Shown one piece after another: positions 1 to 10,281 of a stretch of DNA of 32,654 nucleotides. The notes beneath the pieces were generated by a model. That model was given only the letters and a program-made list of their open reading frames with translations, searched no databases and had not been told where the DNA came from. The DNA is from Lactiplantibacillus garii (GTDB taxonomy: Bacteria > Bacillota > Bacilli > Lactobacillales > Lactobacillaceae). The position numbers and the translations under genes are program-made. The stretch is taken from assembly GCF_003885105.1 (NCBI RefSeq), contig NZ_QWZQ01000038.1, forward strand, positions 1 to 32,654, written 5' to 3'. Numbering within the stretch: position 1 is the stretch's first letter; every line of letters starts with the position of its first letter.

Positions 1-345
1 CATATGATAAGCAGATCCCATATAAAATTGTTGACTATCTATTAACTTTTTCAAAACGCTTATATCAGTATAATGATAAACAGTATCAACTTTCAGTGGA
101 TCAACATCAAATCTACGTGCAATATTTTCTCCAGAGGCGTGTTTTTGAAAATCAGAGTTTACGTCCATAAGTGCTTTTAGAGCCTTAATGCCTTCATCAT
201 TTAGATCGTTTAGTTCTGCTTTCACTTTTTTCTCAACAACAGCATTTATAATTGCAGAATAATAATTGCCTATCAAACTGCTAAGTCCTTGTATGTTAAT
301 GCATTTTTCGATCAATTCCAAAGATAATCTAGTTAATTCATCCAC
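1..345 (-). CDS. DUF2971-like protein, 5' part only (runs off the left edge)
   Basis: An open frame of 115 codons starts at a GTG (343-345) and continues past base 1. The start is supported by AGAGG eight bases upstream (minus strand). The first 80 residues are helical and charged and I do not recognise them. Around residues 93-115 comes VYHYTDISVLKKLIDSQQFY followed by MGSAYHM. This resembles the opening of DUF2971 proteins (tyrosine-rich 'YHYT' start, then a short helix, then a segment that usually runs into an Asn-Asp). DUF2971 proteins have no settled biochemical role and are often found in accessory and defence-rich loci. The gene is much more AT-rich than rlmD next to it, suggesting horizontal transfer. 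The family call rests on a short motif, and the remainder of the gene lies outside the window. Confidence 0.55.
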   Translation of the reverse strand, partial: MDELTRLSLELIEKCINIQGLSSLIGNYYSAIINAVVEKKVKAELNDLNDEGIKALKALMDVNSDFQKHASGENIARRFDVDPLKVDTVYHYTDISVLKKLIDSQQFYMGSAYHM

Positions 346-372
346 AATCGTTTACCTCTATTTATAGTTATA

Positions 373-409
373 TATTAAGTATACCGTCTTATTGTAATTT
401 TTAAATTAC
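373..409 (-). promoter_or_regulatory. Promoter with a perfect palindrome, upstream of the DUF2971-like gene
   Basis: Reading leftward, TATACT (about 378-383) makes a good -10 box about 35 bases before the GTG start. No strong -35 is present; TTTAAA 16 bases upstream is the best candidate. Overlapping that -35 zone is a perfect inverted repeat, GTAATTT-TT-AAATTAC, at 394-409. A dyad at this place is typical of an operator for a small dimeric repressor, but no regulator gene is visible in the window. The -10 and dyad are seen directly; the operator role is inferred. Confidence 0.4.
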
Positions 410-419
410 CAACGTTAAC

Positions 420-560
420 TTAACCCTCAGCACTAAATTGGCTCATTTTCGCATCAGCAGTATTTGCCTTCATATCAACCTTTACGAACACTTTCACCAC
501 CCTAATCAACACGACTTGCCAAACTGGACCTTCGTATACTCGACTATCGAAATAGGACAT
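420..560 (-). CDS. Possible 46-residue small protein, unrecognised
   Basis: An ATG at 558-560 opens a frame of 46 codons ending in TAA at 420-422. The product begins MSYFDSRVYEGPVWQVV and has a hydrophobic, valine-rich middle followed by a polar tail. The only ribosome-binding-like sequence is a weak GGTCGAG about seven bases upstream. It lies between the rlmD terminator and the DUF2971-like gene in AT-rich DNA. The frame stays open further upstream to a TAG near 600, so it could also be the tail of a decayed gene. I do not recognise the product and this may be chance. Confidence 0.25.
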   Translation of the reverse strand: MSYFDSRVYEGPVWQVVLIRVVKVFVKVDMKANTADAKMSQFSAEG

Positions 561-581
561 TGAATACTCGACCCGCCAATC

Positions 582-637
582 CCAAATAGAAAAAGTGTAC
601 TAATTCCAATCGTTAAAATCAGAATTGGTACACTTTC
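582..637 (-). terminator. Intrinsic terminator of rlmD
   Basis: A 15-base stem with one mismatch (592-606 with 622-636, 15-base loop) lies about 40 bases after the rlmD stop. On the minus strand it is followed by TTTTTCTATTT. The stem is AT-rich, so its strength is moderate. The arms (AAAGTGTAC... / ...GTACACTTT) could also be the relic of an insertion-sequence end, but there is no transposase around it. Confidence 0.5.
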
Positions 638-674
638 AATCATCTGTAAATACCGTCACACCGGCGTTTATCGA

Positions 675-2051
675 CTATTTTTCTGTACGTTCAAGGACAG
701 TAACGCTCTCAACATGCGGCGTCTGTGGGAACTGGTCGACCGGTTGGACCGGCGCACTGATCTCGTAGCCGTACTCGGCAAACCGTTGCACGTCACGTAC
801 CAGTGTCGACGGGTTGCAGCTGATGTAAACGACCTTCTTCGGGGCCATTTCACCGGCACTTTTAATGAATTCGGCGTCTAACCCTTTACGGGGCGGGTCA
901 ACGACCACGACGTCCGGTTTCAAACCGTCTTCCTGCCACTTAGCCATCACTTTTTCGGCACTACCAAGGACAAACTTGGCGTTCTTGATCCCGTTCTTAT
1001 CGGCGTTTTGCTTGGCGTTTTCCACGGCGGACGGTACGATTTCCACGCCGTAGACCTGCTTAGCGTGTTGGGCCATCGTTAACGAAATTGTCCCGATACC
1101 GGAGTAAGCGTCCACGACGGTTTCGTTGCCGGTCAAACCGGCCTGGTCAATCGCCAACTGGTAAAGTTTTTCGGTTTGTTGGGGATTAACTTGGTAAAAC
1201 GAACCGGCGGAAATGGCGAAGGTCAAACCTAACAGCTGGTCGTTGATCGTCGACTTACCGTACAACACGTTGTTGTCCGGTCCAAGAATCACGTTGGTCT
1301 TCTTCTGGTTAACGTTTTGAATGATGCTAACAACTTCTGGTAAGGCGGCCTGAATTTCCTGGGTCACCACGTCGGCCATTGGTAAGTGCTTCGTCCGGGT
1401 CACGATGACCACCATCATTTCGTGGCTGTAGTAGCCCCGGCGGACCATGATCGTCCGAATCGTCCCACTGTGGTGGAATTCGTCGTAAGCCGCTTCGTGG
1501 TACTTCCGTAAAATGTCCCGGACCACCACGATGGCCTTATCGATTTCAGGATCTTGGATGTAGTAGTCTTCGATTGGCATTAACTGGTGACTGTTCTTCT
1601 TGTAAAAACCGGTCGTTAACTTACCCTGCACTTGTCGAACGGGCACTTGGGCCTTATTGCGGTACTGGGTCGGGTTGGCCATCCCAATCGTTGGCAACAC
1701 TTCAACGTCGTCCATGTGGACCTTGGCAAACAGTTCGGCCACTTGGTGCTGCTTGAACTTCAACTGTTCACTGTATTCTAAATGTTGTAACGGGGCGATC
1801 CCGGTTTGACGGTAAACGCGGCCTTTCGGGTTGACCCGGTGGGGACTGACCTGGTTAATTTTAACCACGTCACCAAACGCGAAGTTTTTCGTCGTTTTGG
1901 TCACTTTGACCGTGATTTTTTCTTCGGGCAAGGCGTTTTCGATGAAGATCGGATAGTTGTCGACTTTGGCGACCCCCATGCCTTGATACGTTAAATCAAT
2001 GATGGTGACGTCGAGCTCTTCACCCTTGTGGACTGGTAAATTAGTTTTCAT
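675..2051 (-). CDS. rlmD: 23S rRNA (uracil-5-)-methyltransferase RlmD/RlmCD type
   Basis: SAM-dependent enzyme that places the methyl group of m5U in 23S rRNA; Gram-positive members (B. subtilis YefA, S. pneumoniae RlmCD) modify U747 and U1939. Of the 458 residues, an N-terminal TRAM-like beta domain covers about 1-60, and the Rossmann SAM motif VVDAYSGIGTISLTMAQ is in the C-terminal half. It is followed by DPPRKG, the nucleophile Cys412 in SCNPS and the general base Glu448 in HVESV. The start at 2051 is chosen because GAGGG precedes it by six bases; an upstream ATG at 2171 would add 40 unrelated residues. Cys412 is the only cysteine, so the [4Fe-4S] cluster of E. coli RlmD is absent and the region where it would sit reads GIAPLQHLEYSEQL. 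A -10 box lies just upstream, and a hairpin terminator follows. Confidence 0.93.
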   Translation of the reverse strand: MKTNLPVHKGEELDVTIIDLTYQGMGVAKVDNYPIFIENALPEEKITVKVTKTTKNFAFGDVVKINQVSPHRVNPKGRVYRQTGIAPLQHLEYSEQLKFKQHQVAELFAKVHMDDVEVLPTIGMANPTQYRNKAQVPVRQVQGKLTTGFYKKNSHQLMPIEDYYIQDPEIDKAIVVVRDILRKYHEAAYDEFHHSGTIRTIMVRRGYYSHEMMVVIVTRTKHLPMADVVTQEIQAALPEVVSIIQNVNQKKTNVILGPDNNVLYGKSTINDQLLGLTFAISAGSFYQVNPQQTEKLYQLAIDQAGLTGNETVVDAYSGIGTISLTMAQHAKQVYGVEIVPSAVENAKQNADKNGIKNAKFVLGSAEKVMAKWQEDGLKPDVVVVDPPRKGLDAEFIKSAGEMAPKKVVYISCNPSTLVRDVQRFAEYGYEISAPVQPVDQFPQTPHVESVTVLERTEK

Positions 2052-2100
2052 TGGTTCCCTCGATTTTCTTTTTTTGGTTAATGGACTTACAAACTTATGG

Positions 2101-2106
2101 ATTATA
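2101..2106 (-). promoter_or_regulatory. -10 box of rlmD, abutting a palindromic repeat
   Basis: TATAAT on the minus strand lies 50 bases before the rlmD start. The sequence upstream of it, where the -35 should be, is already the end of repeat unit A (which begins at 2109). No good -35 hexamer is visible there. Confidence 0.55.
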
Positions 2107-2108
2107 TC

Positions 2109-2226
2109 GAAACGTGCTCCGGCTGAACTGGGCTTCCGGTTAGCTACGCAGTTATCAACAGGACAACTCACCTGCCGATACCCGCTGGGCTAATCCTCAC
2201 CCCAAACCGTTCAGACCTCACACTCT
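2109..2226. repeat. Palindromic intergenic repeat, unit A (118 bp)
   Basis: Unit A starts GAAACGTGCTC and ends CACTCT. It differs from unit D (2417-2534) at about five positions. It folds back on itself: GGCTGAAC near the left end can pair with GTTCAGACC near the right end, GGTTAGC with GCTAATCC, and GCAG with CTGC nearer the centre. It has no significant open frame. It fills most of the gap between the rlmD promoter and the dgkB terminator together with units B-D. Confidence 0.8.
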
Positions 2227-2230
2227 TTTT

Positions 2231-2300
2231 GAAACGTGCTCGGGTTGGCTGACGCTTGCGTTTGCTACGCTAGCGTTCCAATGCAAAAACCGCACGTTTC
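2231..2300. repeat. Palindromic intergenic repeat, unit B
   Basis: A diverged and shorter relative of unit A, beginning GAAACGTGCTCGGGTTGG. Its ends form a perfect nine-base inverted repeat, GAAACGTGC ... GCACGTTTC, with further pairing inside (TTGG with CCAA, and complementary GCG/CGC blocks around TTTGCTA). A short tail CTTACTTTTGTTGCT follows and recurs in similar form after unit C, so B and C look like tandem duplicates of one cassette. Confidence 0.7.
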
Positions 2301-2315
2301 CTTACTTTTGTTGCT

Positions 2316-2400
2316 GAAACGTGTTCGGGCCAGGCTGGGGCTTCCGGTTAGCTACGCGGTTGCCAATATGCCTAAACCGCACACTGTCACCCGGACGTTT
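2316..2400. repeat. Palindromic intergenic repeat, unit C
   Basis: Begins GAAACGTGTTCGGGCCAGG, shares the block GGCTTCCGGTTAGCTACGC with units A and D, and ends CACCCGGACGTTTTC, which pairs with its own start. The same short tail as after unit B (CTTACCTTTGTTGCT) leads directly into unit D. Confidence 0.7.
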
Positions 2401-2416
2401 TCTTACCTTTGTTGCT

Positions 2417-2534
2417 GAAACGTGCTCGGGCTGAACTGGGCTTCCGGTTAGCTACGCAGTTATCAACAGGACAAACCACCTGCTGATACCCGCTAGGCTA
2501 ATCCTCACCCCAAACCGTTCAGACCTCACACTCT
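2417..2534. repeat. Palindromic intergenic repeat, unit D (118 bp)
   Basis: Near-identical to unit A, in the same orientation, about 308 bases away. It ends in CACTCT directly at the T-run of the dgkB terminator (2535 onwards), so the repeat sits just past the 3' end of the dgkB transcript. Confidence 0.8.
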
Positions 2535-2577
2535 AAAAAAATTACCGCTTCCCATTCTACGGGTAAACGGTAATTTA
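2535..2577 (-). terminator. Intrinsic terminator of dgkB
   Basis: On the minus strand AAATTACCG pairs with CGGTAATTT, with an inner CCC/GGG step, and is followed directly by a run of seven T. It begins seven bases after the dgkB stop codon. Confidence 0.88.
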
Positions 2578-2583
2578 AGCAAG

Positions 2584-3600
2584 TTATTCAGATTGTTGAT
2601 CGTTTTCGTTATCGTTTTCCGGTAACTGGTCGACCGCCGAAACGAAGTGCCGTTCCGCGTCTTCCACTTCCGGATCGGTGATCGCATCGTCCGGAATCCG
2701 GTCGGTATCGGCAAACATTTCAATGTGCTGCTTTAAGTTTCTAAAGGTCATCGGCGCGTCGCCACCGTACTCCCCGTCAATGTTGATCATTAACCGGTCC
2801 TTCGGTGACTTGGCCACCACTTTATGGGTCTTAACGTAAATGATGCTCGGGTCGTTGATGTGCTTTCCCCCGTTTAATACGAGGGTCATCAAGTGGAGCA
2901 TCTTAGCTAAGTTCCCGGTCTTGACGATGATCATGGTAAACTTCCCGTCATCTAGGGAAGCGTCCGGGACCAGCTGTTCAAAACCACCAACCGAATTGGT
3001 CAGCGCTAGGAAAAACATCGAGGCTTTACCGATAAAGTGGCCACCGTCGTACTTCAAGTCCATTTCAACCGGCTTGACCCGCGGGAGCAACTCCGCCCCC
3101 TTGGCTAAGTAGGCCGCGTAACCAAAAATCGACTTCAACTGTGACGGAACGTCGTAGGTCAATTCCGTCAACAGGCCGCCCGCGGCAATGTTGATGAAGT
3201 ACTGTTCACCGGCTTGGCCGATGTCCATTTTGACCGTCTGATTCTTTAAAACAACCTTCGCCGCTGCGACCGGATCGTCACGGGGAATCCGCAGGGCCCG
3301 CGCGTAATCGTTGGTCGTGCCCGCCGGAATGATGGCCATTTTGGGCCGCCGTTTTAACCCGGCTAAGCCGTTTACTACTTGATTGATGGTCCCATCACCA
3401 CCAGCTGCAATGATCAATTCAAACCCGTCCTTGGCACACCGCCGCGCTTCGTCAGCCGCCGAATTGGGTGCCGGCGTCGTCGCGTACGCGCTGGTTTCGT
3501 AACCAGCCTGTTCAAAAATACCAAGAATTTCCACCAGGTCGTGAGCCAAAGCTTCACGTCCCGACGTGGGGTTATAGATAAGTCGTGCCCGTTTACGCAT
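2584..3600 (-). CDS. dgkB: Diacylglycerol kinase, soluble DgkB type
   Basis: Phosphorylates diacylglycerol to phosphatidic acid, returning the diacylglycerol released during lipoteichoic acid synthesis to phospholipid metabolism (family knowledge for B. subtilis DgkB/YerQ). The 338-residue product has the DAGK catalytic domain: N-terminal RARLIYNPTSG, the nucleotide loop GGDGTINQVVNGL at about 67-79, and PAGTTNDYARAL at about 92-103. The C-terminal beta-rich domain runs to about residue 300. The last 35 residues are strongly acidic and Asn/Asp/Glu-rich, which looks like a flexible tail. The start at 3600 is set by GGAGG upstream; a longer frame to 3657 lacks support. A position between gatB and rlmD matches the B. 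subtilis order gatB-yerQ-yefA. Confidence 0.92.
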   Translation of the reverse strand: MRKRARLIYNPTSGREALAHDLVEILGIFEQAGYETSAYATTPAPNSAADEARRCAKDGFELIIAAGGDGTINQVVNGLAGLKRRPKMAIIPAGTTNDYARALRIPRDDPVAAAKVVLKNQTVKMDIGQAGEQYFINIAAGGLLTELTYDVPSQLKSIFGYAAYLAKGAELLPRVKPVEMDLKYDGGHFIGKASMFFLALTNSVGGFEQLVPDASLDDGKFTMIIVKTGNLAKMLHLMTLVLNGGKHINDPSIIYVKTHKVVAKSPKDRLMINIDGEYGGDAPMTFRNLKQHIEMFADTDRIPDDAITDPEVEDAERHFVSAVDQLPENDNENDQQSE

Positions 3601-3645
3601 GTTCCCTTTTCCTCCGAACGCCCGGTAAGTGTCATTGCACATGGG

Positions 3646-3683
3646 AAAGGACGCCACCGATTAGGTATCCAGTGATGTCCTTT
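3646..3683. repeat. Small inverted repeat in the dgkB leader
   Basis: AAAGGACGCCAC and its near-complement GTGATGTCCTTT face each other across a loop of about 14 bases. No T-run follows on the minus strand, so it is unlikely to be a terminator. It sits about 45 bases before the dgkB start and could form a 5' leader hairpin. The role is unknown. Confidence 0.4.
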
Positions 3684-3684
3684 C

Positions 3685-3800
3685 GAAACGTGCTTTTACA
3701 GGGCAGCCCCCTCCGCTTAGCACCTGAACCGGCCCCATGCCCAAACCGCATGCGACCGGTTCTATGCTAATGCTCAGGGGCTACCGCCCTGTAACGCACT
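3685..3800. repeat. Long palindromic repeat between gatB and dgkB (same family as units A-D)
   Basis: Starts GAAACGTGCTTTTACAGGGC and ends GTAACGCACTCT, one base before the gatB stop codon. It folds over nearly its whole length: GTGCTTTTACAGGGC (3690-3704) with GCCCTGTAACGCAC (3786-3799), then CCCCCT with CAGGGG, TTAGCA with TGCTAA, GAACCGG with CCGGTTC, and an apical CATGC/GCATG. It shares with units A and D the starts, the ends, the TCCGsTTAGC block, AAACCG and GCTAATsCTCA. Some paired positions differ in a pairing-preserving way. There is no poly-T, so it is not a classical terminator, although a hairpin this long would probably stabilise or block the gatB 3' end. Confidence 0.8.
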
Positions 3801-5225
3801 CTACCGCGCCTTTAATGATGTCATTAATAATTGGTTGACCACTTTCGGGTTGGCCTGGCCACGGGTCTTCTTCATGATCTGACCAACCAAGAAGCCAACC
3901 GCCCGGTCCTTCCCGTTCTTAAAGTCGTCGATCGACTGCTGGTTGTTTTCCAACACTTCGTCAATGATCGGCTGTAACTTCGCCGGGTCCGACAACTGAA
4001 CTAAGCCCTTGTCATTGACCCATTTGACCGGTTCACTCCCGGCCATGATCGCCTTGAAGACCTTCTTCGCGATTTTACTTGAAATCGTTTCGTCGGAAAT
4101 CATCTTAATCATGCCCGCTAAGTTGGCCGGCGTCAAGTCAGTTTGTAACAAACCAACCTTGTTTTCGTTCAAGTAGGCGTTAACGTCCCCTTGCAAGTAG
4201 TTTGAAGCTAGCTTCGGATCCGCACCCTTGGCCACCGTGGCGTCAAAGAAGTCGGACATTTCCTTAGTTTGCGTCAAAACGCCCGCGTCGTAGGCCGTTA
4301 ACCCAAATTCGTTGATGTAGCGTTCACGCCGCGAACCCGGCATTTCCGGAATTTCAGCCTGAACCTTTTTGATCCAGTCGTCTTCGATGTTTAAGGCCGG
4401 AATATCGGGTTCTGGGAAGTAACGGTAATCGTCGCTGCCTTCCTTGACCCGCATCAAAATAGTCTTACCGGTGGTTTCGTCAAACCGGCGGGTCTCTTGT
4501 TGAACCTTACCGCCGGACATCAGAACCCGTTGTTGCCGTTGCTCTTCGTATTCCAACGACTTGCGGACGTAGTTGAAGGAGTTTAAGTTCTTCATTTCGG
4601 TCTTGACCCCGAACTTGTCGGAACCGGCCGGACGAATCGAAATGTTCACGTCGACCCGCATCGAACCTTCTTCCATCTTAACGTCGGACACACCGGTAAA
4701 TTGAATCCGTTGCCGCAACGCTTCACAGTAAGCGTAAGCTTCCTCGGGCGAGTTGATCTCCGGTTTCGAAACAATTTCAATCAGCGGCGTCCCCTGCCGG
4801 TTTAAATCGACGTAGGAGTAGTCGTTTTCGTGGGTGTTTTTACCGGCATCTTCTTCAATGTGCATTTCTTCGATACCGACTTTTTTCTTCTGACCGTCAA
4901 CCTCAATTTCAATCCAGCCGTCGTGAGCAATCGGCTTATCGTGTTGCGTGATTTGGTAAGCCTTCGGGTTATCCGGATAGAAGTAGTTTTTCCGGTCAAA
5001 GTACGTATGTTTTTCAATTTGAGCGTGCAGGGCCGTCGCGGCCTTGATCCCGGCTTCAACCACGCCCTTGTTCGGCGTTGGCAAGACCCCGGGATAGCCC
5101 CAGTCGATCACGTTCGTGTTGGCGTTTGGTTCGGAACCAAATTGCACGGGTGACGGACTAAAGATTTTCGAATTCGTTTTTAATTCAACGTGGACTTCCA
5201 GCCCAATCGTAGTTTCAAAATTCAT
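3801..5225 (-). CDS. gatB: Asp-tRNA(Asn)/Glu-tRNA(Gln) amidotransferase subunit B
   Basis: The tRNA-binding and kinase subunit of GatCAB: it activates the side chain of Glu mischarged on tRNA(Gln), or Asp on tRNA(Asn), so that ammonia from GatA can amidate it. The 474-residue length is normal. The protein opens [19 protein letters not shown] (the GatB signature GLExHxxL). It then has the cradle-domain blocks [18 protein letters not shown] and HIEEDAGK, and ends with the helical YqeY-like tail domain (about 330-474, including [18 protein letters not shown]). Its ATG shares one base with the gatA stop (TAATG), so translation is coupled. It is the last gene of the pcrA operon before a long palindromic repeat. 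Confidence 0.96.
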   Translation of the reverse strand: MNFETTIGLEVHVELKTNSKIFSPSPVQFGSEPNANTNVIDWGYPGVLPTPNKGVVEAGIKAATALHAQIEKHTYFDRKNYFYPDNPKAYQITQHDKPIAHDGWIEIEVDGQKKKVGIEEMHIEEDAGKNTHENDYSYVDLNRQGTPLIEIVSKPEINSPEEAYAYCEALRQRIQFTGVSDVKMEEGSMRVDVNISIRPAGSDKFGVKTEMKNLNSFNYVRKSLEYEEQRQQRVLMSGGKVQQETRRFDETTGKTILMRVKEGSDDYRYFPEPDIPALNIEDDWIKKVQAEIPEMPGSRRERYINEFGLTAYDAGVLTQTKEMSDFFDATVAKGADPKLASNYLQGDVNAYLNENKVGLLQTDLTPANLAGMIKMISDETISSKIAKKVFKAIMAGSEPVKWVNDKGLVQLSDPAKLQPIIDEVLENNQQSIDDFKNGKDRAVGFLVGQIMKKTRGQANPKVVNQLLMTSLKAR

Positions 5226-6688
5226 TAGTTAGCACCTCCGACTTTAGGCGTTTGTTGGTGAACATCCGTGGCCTGTTCAAAGGCGTAACCGGCTTTATAA
5301 AGCGTGCTTTCGTCAAACGCTTTCCCAATTAGTTGTAACCCAACTGGTAAGCCGTCCGCAAAGCCCGCTGGAACCGACATCCCTGGTAACCCGGCTAAGT
5401 TGACCGGAATCGTTAAGACGTCGTTCATGTACATCGTGATTGGGTCGGAAATTTCGTCACCAATCTTAAAGGCCGGCGTTGGGGCAACCGGACCCATGAT
5501 CATATCGTAGTCTTCAAAGACCTTGTTAAAATCGTTGATGATCATCGTCCGGACTTGGCCCGCCTTATGGAAGTAGGCGTCGTAGTAACCAGCGGACAGT
5601 GAGAACGTCCCTAACATGATCCGCCGTTTAACTTCGTCCCCGAACCCTTCGGAACGGCTGCGTACGTAAACGTCTTCCAAGTTCTTAACGTCCTTTGCCC
5701 GGAAACCGTAGCGAATACCGTCAAACCGTTGCAAGTTGGACGATGCTTCGGAACTGGCGATGATGTAGTAGGCGGACACGCCGTACTTGCTATTTGGCAG
5801 GGAAACTTCTTCAACGGTCGCGCCGAGTTCTTCAAACTTCTTAACGGCGTTATTGATCACTTCGCGGACCTTGGGATCGATTCCTTCACCCATGTATTCT
5901 TTTGGTAAGGCGATTTTCATGCCCTTAACGTTGCCGTCCAAGCCGGCCGTAAAGTCGGGCACGGCTTGTTTAGACGACGTGCCGTCGTGCTGGTCGTAAC
6001 CGGCAATCATGTTTAAGGCGGCGGCGTTGTCCTTCACGCTGCGAGTTATTGGGCCGATTTGGTCCAGCGAAGAACCAAAGGCGATCAAGCCCCAACGCGA
6101 AACCCGGCCGTACGTTGGCTTCATCCCAACGACCCCGTTAAACGAGGAAGGTTGGCGAATGGAACCCCCAGTATCGGAACCGAACGCGACCGGTACCTGA
6201 CCGGAAGCGACGGCCACGGCCGAACCACCCGACGAACCACCGGGAACCCGGCTAACGTCCCACGGGTTGTGGGTCACTTTAAAGGCGGAGTTTTCCGTCG
6301 ACCCACCCATGGCAAATTCATCCATGTTGTTTTTACCAATAATGATGGCGTCACTGGCACGCATCTTTTCAACAACCGTGGCGTCGTAAACCGGCACGAA
6401 GTTTTCCAACATTTTGGAAGCCGCCGTAGTGGTCAGACCCTTAGTCACAATATTGTCTTTAACCGCGACCGGAATCCCGGCCATCACGTTATCGGGGTTG
6501 ATCCCCTTGGCGTCAATTTCAGCGGCCCGCTTCAACGCGGCGTCTTCGTTTAAGTTTAGGAAGGCCCCGAGTTGCGGGTCAACTTGCCGTAAGTTTGCGA
6601 AAGTGGCCTTAGTCAGCTCGAGTGCGCTGATTTTTTTAGCAACTAAGTCAGCGTGTAAGCTGGTTAAATCTTGGTCGAAATAGTTCAT
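5225..6688 (-). CDS. gatA: Asp-tRNA(Asn)/Glu-tRNA(Gln) amidotransferase subunit A
   Basis: The glutaminase subunit of GatCAB. It hydrolyses glutamine and passes ammonia to the GatB site. It belongs to the amidase-signature family: Lys77 in AVKDNI, the cis-Ser152 in PGGSSGGSA and the nucleophile Ser176 in DTGGSIRQP form the expected Ser-cisSer-Lys triad. At 487 residues it is full length. One-base TAATG overlaps on both sides (with gatC and gatB) indicate coupled translation, which fits the fixed stoichiometry of the complex. Nothing unusual is seen in it. Confidence 0.96.
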   Translation of the reverse strand: MNYFDQDLTSLHADLVAKKISALELTKATFANLRQVDPQLGAFLNLNEDAALKRAAEIDAKGINPDNVMAGIPVAVKDNIVTKGLTTTAASKMLENFVPVYDATVVEKMRASDAIIIGKNNMDEFAMGGSTENSAFKVTHNPWDVSRVPGGSSGGSAVAVASGQVPVAFGSDTGGSIRQPSSFNGVVGMKPTYGRVSRWGLIAFGSSLDQIGPITRSVKDNAAALNMIAGYDQHDGTSSKQAVPDFTAGLDGNVKGMKIALPKEYMGEGIDPKVREVINNAVKKFEELGATVEEVSLPNSKYGVSAYYIIASSEASSNLQRFDGIRYGFRAKDVKNLEDVYVRSRSEGFGDEVKRRIMLGTFSLSAGYYDAYFHKAGQVRTMIINDFNKVFEDYDMIMGPVAPTPAFKIGDEISDPITMYMNDVLTIPVNLAGLPGMSVPAGFADGLPVGLQLIGKAFDESTLYKAGYAFEQATDVHQQTPKVGGAN

Positions 6689-7017
6689 TATTCGCCGTCC
6701 CCACTTTCATCAATAATTGCTGGCACCTTAATTAAGCCGTTAGCCGTTTCCGGTGCGTTTTTGAGTAACGCGTGGCGGAGTTCGTCACTACTCTTAACGG
6801 CCTGATCTTCACGCAAGTTAGCTTCGCGCAAGGTATCGTCGCTCAGCCGCATCGTTGCGGGCACGTCGGTCGTATCAACCGTGCTTAACTCTTCGAACAT
6901 GCCAATAATTTTTTCCAACTGACCGGTAAAGGTCTCAAGTTCGGCCGGGTTAAATTCAAGCTTGGCTAACCCCGCAACGTGTTGAACTTGGTCGGCATTG
7001 ATCCGTTCTTCAGCCAT
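6688..7017 (-). CDS. gatC: Asp-tRNA(Asn)/Glu-tRNA(Gln) amidotransferase subunit C
   Basis: Small belt subunit that wraps around and stabilises GatA-GatB. The 109-residue product begins [20 protein letters not shown], the usual helical opening, and has the conserved central stretch ending in [16 protein letters not shown]-like sequence. The start at 7017 is preferred because AAGGA lies eight bases upstream and homologues begin there; an upstream GTG/ATG extension would add 17 residues overlapping the camS 3' region. It is separated by 31 bases from camS and overlaps gatA by one base. Confidence 0.94.
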   Translation of the reverse strand: MAEERINADQVQHVAGLAKLEFNPAELETFTGQLEKIIGMFEELSTVDTTDVPATMRLSDDTLREANLREDQAVKSSDELRHALLKNAPETANGLIKVPAIIDESGDGE

Positions 7018-7048
7018 CAAATTTCCTTCTTTCTCAAATCTTACTGAA

Positions 7049-10275
<3,227 letters not shown>

Positions 10276-10281
10276 CTAGCA

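Noticed and set aside
592-636. Terminal inverted repeats of an insertion sequence
   Set aside because: The arms are only 15 bases apart with no room for a transposase, and the leftward T-run fits a terminator better.
2109-2534. CRISPR-like repeated array
   Set aside because: The units are about 70-118 bp, palindromic over their full length and unequal, with no short constant repeats separated by unique spacers and no cas genes.
6059-6553. Long plus-strand open frame opposite gatA
   Set aside because: It is entirely antisense to an intact, conserved gatA, has no ribosome-binding site and its product has the Arg/Gly/His-rich look of a shadow frame in GC-rich DNA.
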